A DNA stretch of 64,000 nt, taken from contig JAGMWU010000067.1 in NCBI GenBank assembly GCA_018697195.1, positions 162,780 through 226,779 of the forward strand, written 5' to 3'. Origin of the DNA: Certhia americana. Its lineage: Eukaryota > Chordata > Aves > Passeriformes > Certhiidae. The translations under genes and the position numbers were made by a program. The notes under the pieces were generated by a model. It was given only the letters and a program-made list of their open reading frames with translations. It did no database searches and had not been told where the DNA came from. This document shows positions 11,564-23,829 of the stretch, piece by piece (within the stretch, counting starts at the first letter, position 1; every line of letters begins with the position of its first letter).

Positions 11564-12885
11564 AACCTCGGTTATAAGGAGTGGAAGTGGAACACTACCT
11601 GTATTGCTAAAGATCACATTTAACTGATTTCCACATGGAGTTTACATTTTGCTGCAGTTATTTAGGGAACCTCTATCAAAGCCATGCATCGGTTAATGAT
11701 ATCAAGGATCAGTGCAGGTTGCAGTATTTCTTCTGGGAAACGTACAGTTTGTTTTCAGTTAAAACAATATAAAATCAGTATTTGCCAACTGATTCAAATA
11801 ATGCAAGACAGTTTTCAAACTATGTACAAAAAGTACAAATACAGTCATTAGTATTAAAGGTAGCATTGCTTAATTCTTGCAGTTTGTATGTGCCACTATT
11901 TGTACCCAATTCCTATGCATCCATTTTGAGTAAAAGGCTGGCAAGTAATTGAGCACAATCTTCCTTTCAGTTGTAAAAAAATTATCCCTTATATTCTTGG
12001 AAATAGTGTATGTGAAAGATGTGATGTGATTGTAACACTAAACACAGCTGTTTGGTAATGATAAAAAAATGTCGTATCAACTGGGCTTTGGAGACAAGTT
12101 TGTGAAAAGTGATTGCACCTATTCTTAATTACTAAAGTGGTAAGTGCTGAGTTGTGTTGGAAAGCTTTAACAGAGGCAAGGGATACAGATTGATCTTAAA
12201 GATACTTTTGTGAACTGTAAAGAACCTATTTTGAGAAGGAAAGAACAGATGGCCAAACAACTTTTATGAAATGTAATAATTTGTTGGGGTTTTTTTTCTG
12301 GGACCTTGAAGCCTCTTAGGAAAACGTTTCATGAAATTTAGACACAAGCTGGATTTTAGTCCTTTATGTGATGGGTAAGTTGAACTATATTGCTTCCTTG
12401 ATAGGCATAAGGGTACAGAAGCTGCATTTTTTCCAACTGGAAACAGTGCTAAGTAATGACTTTTGCTGAAGGGTCAGATGGAAGCCAAAGCAAACATAAA
12501 AACCATTTGCTCAGTTCTGTTTCACAGTCTCAGTTTCACAACTTCAGTTTCTGTTTGATAAGCTTCCAGAACTACATGCATTGCATATATTGTGGCAATA
12601 TATTACAGCCTTCCTACTGAGGCACATCTAAAGGCAGTGATAGCCTGACACTTTGGTCTGACAGAAGTGTGTGTGTGACAGCAAGTATGCTTTTTAAAAT
12701 TTCCATGTTAGTGTCATGCTTTCATTTTGTTATCTACTTAGTAGTGGCATATACCTGTACCCTTAAAGAGCTCTGTCATTAGTGGATTAGTACCATTAGC
12801 AGATGTCCAAAGGGAGCTTTTACTTTGATTCACAGTGATTGCAGCATGTCCCAGTCTGTGTCAATAAACTGGCAACTGTATTAGT
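11564..12885 (+). other. Probable 3' UTR of the GT92 gene
   Basis: Noncoding DNA follows the TGA stop. The first canonical AATAAA on the plus strand with plausible spacing is at 12862-12867 ('gtcaataaactgg'), giving a 3' UTR of about 1.3 kb. The end is inferred from the signal only. Confidence 0.5.
12862..12867 (+). terminator. Candidate polyadenylation signal (AATAAA) for the GT92 gene
   Basis: A canonical hexamer on the sense strand about 1.3 kb after the stop codon, ahead of the convergent FBXW2 gene. Confidence 0.45.
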
Positions 12886-12959
12886 ATCTGAGATGCCTGC
12901 TGCTGTCAGTCATACAGTCGCTTGTGGTAACAGGTCCATTTAGAATTCCCTGAATTACA

Positions 12960-13060
12960 GACTTGTTTAGAAGAGGCATCTAAAAGTCCCTTGGTGTGCT
13001 CAGGAGTTTGTCTAGGAAGGCTGGGCAACCTGTTTCAGTCTTAAATTTTCCACAGAGAGG
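12960..13060 (-). mobile_element. Possible CR1 internal relic
   Basis: The phrase 'ggctgggcaacctgtttcag' resembles a block common in reverse-oriented avian CR1 3' regions (gggcaacctgttccagtgcc). The flanks are too diverged to confirm it. Confidence 0.35.
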
Positions 13061-13369
13061 TTAGTTTCTCTTGTTACAAGAATCATTGACCATTGTCTTG
13101 CTGGTATCACTGAAGTGAGTCTGACATTGTGTTCTTTATAGATTACTAGTTACCTGGAGACAGTAGCAGTGCCTCCCCAGTTCCATGCCCACCACCTTCT
13201 CTTTCCCCACCATTCTTTCTGGAACGCTCAGCTTGGGTCTCACTTTCTCACCATCATGTGCTCCACATCTCTGTGGACTCTGCATGATCAAGGTGACTAA
13301 CAAGAAGTAGTTAACCAAGGTTTCCTGTTTTGCTGATTTGGAAACAAGGACATTTCTAGCACGCCTCTA

Positions 13370-14667
13370 TTTAATCTTTCAAAGTTAATGTGGTGCTGTA
13401 TAGGTGGCTCCTTCAGAAGAAACTGAGTTACTGCACACATCTTAATGATACTGTTATGTTTCTCCCACATCAGGAATGATGAGAACTGGGTTTCAAGACA
13501 AGTTATTAAAAACCTCCTTTTTCACAGAAGCTTTCTTCACATTGGAGTGAGACAAAAAAACTCACTTCTGTGAGCACATCATTTATGCCCCACACAGTGC
13601 AGTCTGAATTGAGAGTTGTGAATTTGGCTTCTGCTTGATAAAATCCTTGAGTACAGACACTATTTTTCAAAGTAAACTTGTGTTAGTAAAGGTGGAAAAG
13701 CTGAGTGCTTAAGAGTCTGGCCCTGTATTTAAGAGACTGCTCCACTGTTGACTTTATGCAACTCCTATGGCATCACATCAAATACTGATTCTTGCATATG
13801 ACAACACCCATTCATCGGTGTAATTCATACCACATACATTTGGGCCTTCATTCAGTACTAAGTATGAAATCAGGTCTCCTTGAATAGTGGGAAGAAAAAA
13901 ATCCCACTAGTAATGCTAGACAATTTTGTCTTTTCAAGGGCATGAGCCAATCTTCATGAAAACTCATGTTTTCAAGTTGTGTAAAAAAGAAGTGACATTA
14001 AGGCAAGAGGGAGGGAGGAAGGAAAGGAAGGAAGGAACAATGTAAAGCATTTCTAAAGCATGTGGTGTTGTAGGTACAGCTTTTAAGTACATCTCAAATA
14101 GCACAAAATTACGTGGACAAGTATTTGTTAAAGGACTCATTTGATTCTTTTTCTTCAAAGGCTACGTATTTAAAGCTATCATATGGAAAAACATTTTGAA
14201 GAGAAAGATTCTGGAGAGAGAAAGGGTTTGCTATTTTTTCATTTTTGTTAAGCAGCCATGCACTGTAACCAGTATTTGCTGTTACATGTACAAAAGCCTA
14301 TGGTTCTAAAACAGTAGCTTCACCTTCTGTTTCACCAAGAAAAAAAGTCAGAAGTCAGGTCAAGCACAACTTGATTTCAGACTTGATAGCAGATTTGACT
14401 GGTTTAAACGTTACAAGCTATACTTCAGAGCCCAAATAGGTATATTTAAACATGAATATAGACAAAAATTTGTGGTGAATACTGTTAGCATGCTGCATTG
14501 CATTATGTCCAAAACAACCCATTCCCAAATGCCCAAATAAAAGTAAATGATTGTGCATTGCATGATGATACCATTGGATGTGCAACTTTGGTTCATGCAA
14601 AGTCTCGTTTTATGGACACACTGCTGATAGGCCATATATTCCTGAAGATTCTGTGTGTGTGAACTTC
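13370..14667 (-). other. FBXW2: Probable FBXW2 3' UTR
   Basis: Noncoding DNA downstream of the FBXW2 stop on the minus strand. A variant signal ATTAAA (minus strand) lies at 13370-13375, which would give about 1.3 kb of 3' UTR. A purine-rich run of GGAA/GGGA repeats is at about 14004-14036. The distal end is uncertain. Confidence 0.4.
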
Positions 14668-17600
14668 TCAGCCATGTTCTTTCCATAACACCAAATGGAT
14701 ACTATGGTCTGGCATACTGGTGGCAAAAACCAAGCCGGTATCATTTTGGCCATTTAGTCCATTTAACCAAGACATTTCACCAGCCAAAAAGCTTGAACCT
14801 CTCTTTGACTTTCTATATTCTGGTAAAGGCCAACGGCTTATCAGTTTTTCTGTCCTCAAGTCCATTATATACAAGTATCTGTTGTCAAACAGTAGAGCAA
14901 ATATCTCTCCAAAGCCCAGCAAGGACACATTTGAGAAGTCTGGAGGTTTGATAACCCTAGAAGACAAAAAAACCAGTGTTACAATCTCCCTTACAATGTA
15001 GTCATGAGCTTGAATTACTAAACCAAATCCTGTGTGCCTACAGAAAATGTATCTAAACTCATCATTCTGAAATAATTTAGAAAGAACTGGATGCAAATCT
15101 TTCAAATTAAGCAACTGAACACTTAGCTACAGTCAGGCCTGTGGTTTCAGTTCTGACTTTGTGCATTTAGGACAGACCCACCTGAACATAAGTAAAGGGT
15201 AAGGTCTGAAAGGGATTATTCTGCAGAGCACAGGAAAAAAGGAGCCACTTCCACATACAAACAAAAGAGCAAATGTACTTGTGTTAATTTCCATGTGGAT
15301 TTCATGCCTCAATATCTTTAAACTAAGAGGTAAAAGCTGTTATTATTCTTTTGATTGCTCTTGTAAAAGGCAGAAGCAAAACACAGACATGCCATCTTGT
15401 GATAAGCAGGTTAGATAAATCGTCCAAGACTGGTCCTTAGAATGCTGTTTTATTCATGTCCTATGTTAAATTAAGCATGAGGAGAAATAAAAGTATTTTT
15501 TAGTTCTCCAACACCTTTATGATGTCTTCCCTTATTAAATGAAACTTGGAACAGAAACTGAAGAGTCTTCCACAATTGCCCGCATGTTTGATCACAGCAC
15601 TACATAAAGCAAACTGAGGCACAAAAATGTGTGGGGATGAAAATCTGCTCTCAGTAGTAAGAGACCATCTTTCTGTTTTGAAAGATGGAAGGGTAAACTA
15701 AGAGGTGAAATTATTGTTACTCTTACTGATAAGAACTTCTGGAGATCTTTCAAATATCCAAGATATTCAGGCTACTTGAATTAAAGAGTCTGCTAGCAGT
15801 TCTAAAATGTGGTTTTTTTCTTTAGTAAGTTACTATCTTTGATGCCACCATTTCCAACTCAGCCTGATTCTTTTTGTAGAAATGGAATGCCATCATGTTC
15901 GGTCCCTTACTGCAGTCTGATAGATTTCACTATCATTCCTCATAGCATTAGCAGGAGTGACAGATCAGTAGTGCTATAAGGAAGAAGAGTCTTTTTTAAT
16001 TTCTTGTCCCATCAAAGCATCCCCAGAAATGCTTGCTTGGTTCTCTGTATAGCAGTCTCCATGGTAACATTAGCTCTGGGTCACTACATTTTTGCAGTCT
16101 GATTTAAGGCTATATTGAAACACTTCAGCTTATAGAATGAAAATATGGAAGAGAACTAGCATGTGCCCAGAAACCAAAACAGCAATGAGACGATTCATAT
16201 TATCAGATGACAAAATCAGAATTAAACCGCTCGATATACGTAAAGCAAGATTTTTACAGAATTTTTATCAATATTGTTTTGGTCCATATCTAAAGTAAGT
16301 TATTATAACTAGCATGATCTACTTCTTATTTATTTAATGAAGACTGAATCCTAAACTGAATGGTTTACCTGAGAATATCATAGCTGGCAAAGTCCCACTG
16401 GTATAATCCTAGTGCTGAACTGCACACTATGTATTTACCATCAAAGTGCAGTCTAGGCTGTAGGGAGATGCTGCGGTCCTCAGAAACAGACAGTGTTCTT
16501 AAGCACTTGCAGTTTATTTCCCTTCCAATAGGCCAAATCTACAATTAAAACACAGTTTAAGACCATAAAAAATTATAAACTGTTACATAAATAGACCAAG
16601 CTTCACAGTCTCTTTTTAAGCATCAGGTAAATGTGTGCATGAGTTTTTTCTCAGAAATATTTATCTCTTTCAGGTAGGAACATCAAATCTTCAAGTGATT
16701 TGTCTTACAGTATTGGTCCAGCACATGTTGTTTCTAGCCTAAAACATTCTAGTGAAAACGGGTATTTTAAAGAATGGAAAAACAAAGAAAGAAAAAAAAA
16801 TCAACCATAAAATTGGGACAGAAATGTAACAGTGTTTCAGTTACAAAGCACTTCTATAACTGTAACAGTAACAGTATTTGCAGTTGCCCACTTCACTGTC
16901 AAGTTAGCACAATAAGCACGCTCTGAAAGCATTGATTCTTTGCATTACGGTTCTGGTAGAGCTATAATTTAAAACCTAATGCTAAGGCAAGCATTGAAAA
17001 ATTAGCTTCCAAAGAGTTTCATGTTCTGCACGCAGCCTCTAAAGCAGGAAATGTGGGGAAAAGCTAAAGCCTTCTATTATTTGTAAACTGCAGCAAGGTA
17101 CTCAAGCTTTTTGTTTCCCAATGTACCAAAATAATATATGCATGATATATGGTACATACCTTGATTTCATACTTATCTGCACTCAGGAGAATATAATCCC
17201 CAGGACTATGCATAAGAGATTTGACTTTGCACTTCTGCAAAACAACCTGTAATGGAAGGATGATAATGATTTATGTTGATGCTGTTAAATAAACAAATTT
17301 TCACTTGCATTTTTCACTTCACTGACCACCTGCATAGTGTACCCACGTATAAAGGCAGTACAAATACGTTTAGCAACTGAAGGAAAACTACAGTTTTCAC
17401 TTCTTTTTCCTACTGCTTGCTGCATTAATAAGTAAACATACATACTTATCCTGTAGAGTCACCCTCCCACACCTTTCAAGTTCTGAAATAACCAGACAAA
17501 AATACTGCTTCATGCTCAGATTTTTGTTACTGACATAATTATATTTTTTACATAACTTTTAAAGCCATATTCTTTCAGAACCAGTTTTTATTCAGTCTTT

Positions 17601-20600
17601 GAATCAAAAAGGCTGCTTCCTACTATTAGCCCAGCTGCTTTGAAATTGAAATATCTTCAATGGTCTGAAAGGTTTAATTACAGCTTAAATACTTTTTCTG
17701 TTGAAATGTTATTTTATGGTATTTCCAGATGTTCTTAAGATTCTAAACATACCTGCAGGATTAGGATTAGGAAATAGAAATTTAGAACATATTGCAAATT
17801 TAGTGCAAGTAAGTGTATGAGATTAATTATAAATCAATATTCCCACCTTAGTGACCCATTCTGTGTGTCCAGTAAGGGTATTCAGGCACGTTCCTGTTGA
17901 TAAGGCCCATACTTTCACAGTGAAGTCTGCAGAGCCACTGACCAGAATATCAAGTTCATCATTGTAATCCACACTAAAAACTTCAAGCAGAGATGGAACT
18001 AAATAAGGAATACCAGTCTCTGTGTATGCATTTTTCTGTGAGACACTAGTAGCCTCTAAATGAATTTAGCAGCTTCTAAAGTCATATGCTACTGCATGTT
18101 CAATTGTTCTGAAACTGTATACATGAATTGTTGCTCTGGATGCCTAAGTTTACATTGCAAAATTGCTGGGTTTTTTTGCCCAAATTAAGAACATGCATAT
18201 CAGTTTATGGCAGCCACCAGTTTGTGGCTGGATTATGGCAAAGTGTAACTTAAGCTAGTTCCTATTTCCAGAGTTTTAGTACGAAAATTCCACAGGATTA
18301 GTACATTTTATCAATACAAAAAAAACTACAGCTGAGCTGAGGATACTTCTAAGTATATGACAAAGACTTTAATCATGAGGGCAAATACGCATTCCCAGGT
18401 CCTATTTTGCTCTTTGTTTTAAGCTCATGCCCAGTCTGGGAATAGAAAGAATTGCCATGGCCATGTATGTCCTGCTACCCGAGATCTGCATCTCTTTAAG
18501 ATTCAAAGCTACTAAATAGCCATGGCATTTATTGTTACTTCTATGTAATTGCAAAACACTACATGGCTAAATTTTGGCATATCCAAGGACAAGTGTATAT
18601 CTGTTCTGGTCACTTCCCCTGTCGAGGGGAACTGAGGTGACTCATGTAACAGAGAACAGAGGCTGAACTAACCAAAAAAGCTAGTGTGCAAAAAGCTAAC
18701 TTATATTTTGTTTGATGGCGATGTACATTACTTCACTGGTGAAATTACAATTTTAAAATTTGAACATACCTGCACCAGTATGTCCTCTATAATGCTGTGT
18801 CTTTGCTCCAGAGCTCCATTCCCAACAGGCTACTGTGTTATCAAAAGATCCTGTTACAAGCTTTTGTTCATCAAACTTCACTGCAGCACAAGTGTGTGTC
18901 TGGATACCATATATGCACTGACCTGTGCTTACATCCCAGAGTTTTGCAGATAAGTCATCTGATCCTAGAATATGAAAGAAAAAGAAAGAGTAATTGCAAG
19001 ACTGGTAGATTTTGGCACTAACTCTGACTGACAGTGTCTACTGTGAAACAGATGCATGGAAGTTTCACATGACACATCACTCTCAGGTTGGCAGAGCCAC
19101 TGACTATCCTGCAAGCATTAGTTTCTTTCAGGAAGGAAAGGGGCCCACCAAATCTTGAAATACAGATTAATACCAGGCTCCATATCCTGCCACTTTCTTT
19201 TCTCTACCTGAAGCTCCTCTTTTTTAAACTGCTAGCTTTGGAGAGCAAAATGAAACCCTAGACTCCCTACACCTGCTTCTTCTCCTGGGGGTTTCAGTAC
19301 ATAAATTGTCAGAAAGTTTTGACAATGCTGTTTCCTGTGTATAACATTCACTGCTGAGTAGGTAAGTGAAAGACTGGCTAGAATGTAGTTGTTGGCTTCT
19401 AGTAAGCATCCTAATGTACCAACAAATGAGCAACTGAAGTCAGTATTCCCAACTTAGTGTATAACGCTGTCATTCCAAATGATTAGAAAATCCTTGGAAT
19501 ATGATCTGACAATGGTTCATTGTAACTCTGTTACTATTTTTCATACTTAGGCTTCATATATGTTATCTCTGTAATGTAAGTTCAAACTGAAACCTAGAAG
19601 TCTATACTCTTCCGGGAGGAAGCTGAAATTATGTGGAAGTCAGACTAGTAGCAAGGTTAAATCTAGTTTTACAGCACTTCATAAAGCAATTATGTTAAGA
19701 ACTGAAAGTGCTTACAGCTGGTTTCACAAAAGAAGATGTGACTTTTTCTTCCACACTTTAGGAGACTGAAGTTCTCTCACAGCCCAAAGTCCTTTTAATT
19801 GAAAGCTCTCATCTAAGAGGATAGCTAACATCTGTACTTCTCCAAGGGGTTTACTTACGGTAGCAGCATAATCAAAATCATAGAGCAATCTGGATTGGAA
19901 GGGCCCTTAAAAATCATTTAGTTTCGGCCACGCTGCTGTGGGCAGAGATGATGCCTGCTGTTACTATTTCTTTATCCAACAAAGACATCAGTCTCCTTGT
20001 GCTCTTATTAACGAGACTAATGAGTTTATTAGTACACCAGATGTTTCAGAAATTTAAAAAATAAAATAATTTTGAATCATCATCTGTATTTGCACTACAA
20101 AAATAATTTGCCTGGTAAAAGAAAAGCAAATTGTCATTAATTGTATGATTAATGGAAGGGGGAAGAGAAAACAAAGAATTTTAAGACTCCCAAGTTGTCT
20201 GTCCTTCCTACCTGTACACAGAAGTCCATCTTTATAGTAAAGTGCATATACTCTGGCACTGTGTCCAATTAAAGAGGATGTCTCAAAGGCTTCGTGGTCC
20301 TTCAGTTGCTTCATCCTTAAAATAGCTTTTAGGTAAACCTTCTTCCAGTGTAGAGGATCCTGAACAGAGTCATCTATCTGCCAACCCAAATTCTTACATG
20401 CAGTCTGCCACACCTCCGTACAGGCACTTATAACCTTGTTCCACTGCTTAGAGACGAGGCAACATGTGAGTAAGGTCTGCGGATCAAGCCATTTTAACAG
20501 ATAAAAACTAAGTTCCAATGGAAGAAGTTTGAGGAAGTCCCTCTTGAGGAGAATCTCTAGATTATTGGAGAGGTGCCTGAGCTGGACTGCTCCACTCAAG

Positions 20601-20701
20601 CTAATCAGGTGATCCAGAGTTTCATTTTTCTGCAAGTCCGTCAGAGAAAGAAATGCAATAGAAATGTTATCAAGCCATGCTTCAAAGTCCTTTTTCTCCA
20701 T
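14668..20701 (-). CDS. FBXW2: F-box and WD-repeat protein 2 (SCF ubiquitin ligase substrate receptor)
   Basis: Six coding exons on the minus strand join in phase: 20701-20212, 18964-18770, 17980-17847, 17246-17160, 16538-16369, 14956-14668. They total 454 codons plus TGA, the length of human FBXW2. The N-terminus ([20 protein letters not shown]) and the C-terminus ([16 protein letters not shown]) are nearly identical to the mammalian protein. The F-box is at about residues 54-100 ([20 protein letters not shown]... WNKVI) and binds SKP1. WD repeats follow from about residue 150, with typical GH...WD blocks ([36 protein letters not shown]). Family role: it presents substrates to the SKP1-CUL1-RBX1 ligase for ubiquitination. 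All junctions are GT-AG. The ATG lies 20 bases inside its exon, so the 5' UTR continues in an upstream exon. Confidence 0.95.
14957..20211 (-). other. FBXW2: FBXW2 introns
   Basis: Introns lie at 20211-18965, 18769-17981, 17846-17247, 17159-16539 and 16368-14957. All begin GT and end AG on the minus strand. The first of these holds a CR1 relic at about 19868-19952. I see no other gene in them. Confidence 0.9.
19868..19952 (-). mobile_element. CR1 LINE 3'-end relic in an FBXW2 intron
   Basis: The plus strand reads 'atcatagagcaatctggatt', 'ggaagggcccttaaaaatca' and then '...ctgctgtgggcagagatg'. This is the reverse complement of the avian CR1 3' end, so the element is oriented on the minus strand, the same strand as FBXW2. 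Confidence 0.75.
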
Positions 20702-20721
20702 AAGGTTATGGAAAAATTTAC
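20702..20721 (-). other. FBXW2: FBXW2 5' UTR part of the first coding exon
   Basis: On the minus strand the acceptor 'tgtatcacag' ends at 20722, leaving 20 untranslated bases before the ATG at 20701. Confidence 0.6.
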
Positions 20722-22207
20722 CTGTGATACATCAAAATACTGTATTAGTTCCGTTCAGAAAATAAGGTACGAATCACATCTTTATTACTGGTACATAAGT
20801 ATTCTAAATGGCACATTAACACATAGATTGAAGTGACCAAATGCATTTTAAAATATTCTTTAGGTTAGGACAAAGCATTTGCATGCACCCTGAACTATCA
20901 ATTGTCTCACAGCAGACTTTCAAGTAAATTGCATGTAGCTAGTGAACGTTAGCATTCATTACGAATGTTAACATATTTCTTGTTTTAGATTAACACTTTC
21001 AAATTCTGAGTGAGTCAAATAAGGTAAGGGTTAGTTTAAGTTTTAAACCTATTCCTGTCTTAGAGTTTGCTCATGGATTATTCTGATAAAAGGAAAAAAA
21101 CAAGGCACATCAGTAGAGTGATAAGCTAGTTACTAACATAACTTACTCATACCTTTGTTCTGAACTATTTTAAATACGAAGCAGGTAACTAGTTAGTTTT
21201 AAAAAAAATGTATAAAGAGATGTGTGACCAACTGCATTGGAGGATATGTTAGTCATCTTTCTGTTTGGCCCATGTAAAGACCTGAGCTTGTGCTGGTCTA
21301 GCATCAGTTTTGACACATCTGCACCACTTTGACCTAAACACATTTTAAAAATCCTGTTTGGTTTGGGTTTATTTCCCCCTATTTTTTCAGTTTATTTCCA
21401 CTGAGACTTAACAGTGAAATTGAATACCACCTCCTGAACTACATCCTGTATGCACTTATACTATCCTGTGACATCTCAAGTTCCTTCAGTGACCTGGGAC
21501 CATTGTATCAAGATAAACATCAAGTAAACGGTTAAAAAATAATATTTATTTATTTATTTTCTCGGGAAGGTCTAATTCATTAGATAACTGAATTTCACAG
21601 CACTCCCAAACTGAAAGAATTGAGGTATCTGAGTGGGACTCAATAGAGTGTGTATTTCTCTACAGACATTTTACCATCATAGAATAAGATCTTAGAATAC
21701 ACCTCTTAGGGCATAGGAGTACAGAAAAGTACAGTCGTCACTATAAAAGGCAGCACATGGAATGCAATTGTTGGTAAAACACACAAGAAGGTTCTTGACG
21801 TCAAATGCACAGAAGCAGCTGCTCCTATTAAGTCACAAATTCCTTACAGTAACTTTTACTGCAGACAGCACTTACCAGCTTTCCTCAGCACGTATGGCAG
21901 TGAATATAGGTGCTGTTCAAGGAGGCATGTGTTCTCTTTAAGCCAAGTAAAAAATTCTAATAGGCCGGCTACCAATAAAAACTCCGTGAGCCCCAAGGCG
22001 TTTGTTGTATTCAATACGTGAAGTTAATATTGAAATTAAGGGCTGCAGTGAGGCCGCTGAAACCGGTGCTCGAGCCTCTTTTCCAAGAGTTCCGCAGCCA
22101 GCCCCATCCGCTCCCCCCGCCCGCTCCCGATATACCTCCACACGCAAAAAGTACGGTGAGGACTGCAGACTCAGTGCCGCTGCTGCCGACAGCCCCGCAT
22201 CGCTCAC
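20722..22207 (-). other. FBXW2: FBXW2 first intron
   Basis: AT-rich DNA between the candidate noncoding first exon in the CpG island (donor gag|gtgagc at 22207-22202) and the acceptor at 20722. It contains a TTTA-repeat run at about 21543-21560 and no coding exon. Confidence 0.6.
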
Positions 22208-22650
22208 CTCAGGTAGCAGCCCGGCGCGGGGTGTCCGTCGGCGGGCAGTCGCCACGGCTTGCGCGGACTCCCGGAGCCCAACACGGCCGGGTCCTTCCCT
22301 GCGGCCATCGCTCCCACGGCAGGACCGGCTCTCAGTACTTCCGCAGCCTGCGCCACGATCTGCAGGCACCCACAACAGAAGGGTCACCCTCAAATCGAGA
22401 CCGGGGCGTCACGACCGCCCGGCGCTGAGGGGAGGAGAGGGCTGGGCCGAGCCCGCGCCGGGCGAGCCGCCGGCACCGGAGAGAAGGCGCTCCCGGAGTC
22501 GCCGCTCCCACGACCCGGCGGCTTCCGGCGTATTGCAACGTCATCGGCCCGCGCCGCCGCGCTGCTGCTGCCGGTGCTGCTGGCGGCGGCCATGGCAGAG
22601 ACGGCTCCGCACGGGCGGGAGAGAGCTGCTGAGGCACCTCGGGGCCTGCT
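22020..22650. promoter_or_regulatory. FBXW2: CpG island, FBXW2 promoter
   Basis: GC- and CpG-dense DNA at the 5' side of FBXW2. It includes an ETS-type CTTCCGG at 22522-22528 and a CRE/ATF-like ACGTCAT at 22538-22544, 10 bases apart, both common in housekeeping promoters. Long open frames across it on both strands are composition effects. On the plus strand a donor (tacg|gtgagg, near 22156) and an ATG in strong context (gcggccATGG, 22592) suggest possible divergent transcription. Confidence 0.75.
22208..22400 (-). other. FBXW2: Candidate noncoding first exon of FBXW2
   Basis: Within the CpG island the minus strand has a strong donor (gctacctgag|gtgagc) whose exon side ends at 22208. It would supply the 5' UTR spliced to 20721. 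The upstream boundary is not defined by sequence; 22400 is only a rough limit. Confidence 0.45.
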
Positions 22651-22906
22651 GACTTGTACACGAGGTTTTGGCAAACTCTGTTTATTCAGAATATCCCTAT
22701 AATTACTAGGATGAAAAATGCACTGGTGTTTATCATACTGACTTAAAAATCATATATTCTCTCTCCATCTGCCCCAGGTACAGCGTTGGTGGAACCATGC
22801 ACAAATCTCACTGAAAACCGCATTCCCCTTATTTGATTAATTTGGACATAATTTACTTTTTTAATTTACTTAACTTGCATTTATTCTCTTCACTTTGTAA
22901 TTGCAG

Positions 22907-23215
22907 GTTTTGCCTTTGCCTGGGGTCCAGCTGTTCGGTTGCCGGTATCTGAAATTTCCCTAGTTAAAGTCAGAGGCAGATCGAGTGCTACTTGTGTGTT
23001 GACGAACTGGTTTATGGCCGCCTTAGGATGTAAAAGAATTTAAGGATTTTATAGTAAGCATCATGAATTACTCTTATTGCTTCAGGTCCTGTGTTCTTTT
23101 AACCTGGTGTACTGACTGTAATGACCACGTGAGAATATTAATTGCATTTGGGCCAGTATCTTCTTTTCTAAGATGTAAAATAAAATATAATTTTATAAAT
23201 GAATAAATGAAGTTT
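22907..23215 (+). ncRNA. Candidate terminal exon of a divergent noncoding transcript
   Basis: On the plus strand a pyrimidine-rich acceptor (tttgtaattgcag) ends at 22906 and is followed by locally less AT-rich DNA. Two AATAAA signals lie at 23179-23184 and 23202-23207. Together with plus-strand donors in the FBXW2 island this could form a short two-exon noncoding RNA. No conserved protein is encoded. This rests on signals alone. Confidence 0.3.
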
Positions 23216-23829
23216 TCTTGCTTCACTCTACACTTTCCTTATGGTGCATGCTAAAGTGGAGAAGTGCACGATAGAGCCTGGATAATGTTAGTTTCAGACT
23301 GCAGTGCTTGACATTTGTGTGGCTGTTAGTTGTGGGATGCCTGACCACAGAATTAAGTCTTAATCCCAAATGGAGATGATTCTTGACTTTCATGGATTTA
23401 AGGTTTTTTCACTATTGTTGTCAAGGTGGCTAGGAATGCATTTAAATCACAAGAAGTGTTGTATCTCTTATGAGAATGTCTCTGACACTTCAGGAAAGAT
23501 GATTGCTTTTTCAAAAGGAATTCCAAGGTCTTGGAGACAGTAAGAATATATACTTACCCCAAAAGGGAGAAAAACTATTTTGTAGTGTTAGTTAATAGAG
23601 TAAAGATCTCTAGCTGAAGCAGGTGTCCAAAAGTCTAAGAGATGCCAGGAAACAAAACAATGCTAGATTATGGCTTTTGTCAAAGATGGGTAAAGCTTAA
23701 GACACAAACAGCAATTCAGAAAACTCAAATGGAAAAAGAAGTGTTCTGTGCTACATCCTGTCCTTTTGATTTCTTGTCTTTTTACTTTCCAAATTTGAAA
23801 GTCATTAGTCCTGTGTGTGTGAAAGAAAC

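Noticed and set aside
21675..21700. Short 'catcatagaataagatctta' resembling a CR1 end
   Set aside because: Too short to separate from chance.
22002..22702. Plus-strand frames of 136-216 codons and minus-strand frames over the FBXW2 island
   Set aside because: Composition-driven; no homology recognised, and the real FBXW2 start is at 20701.
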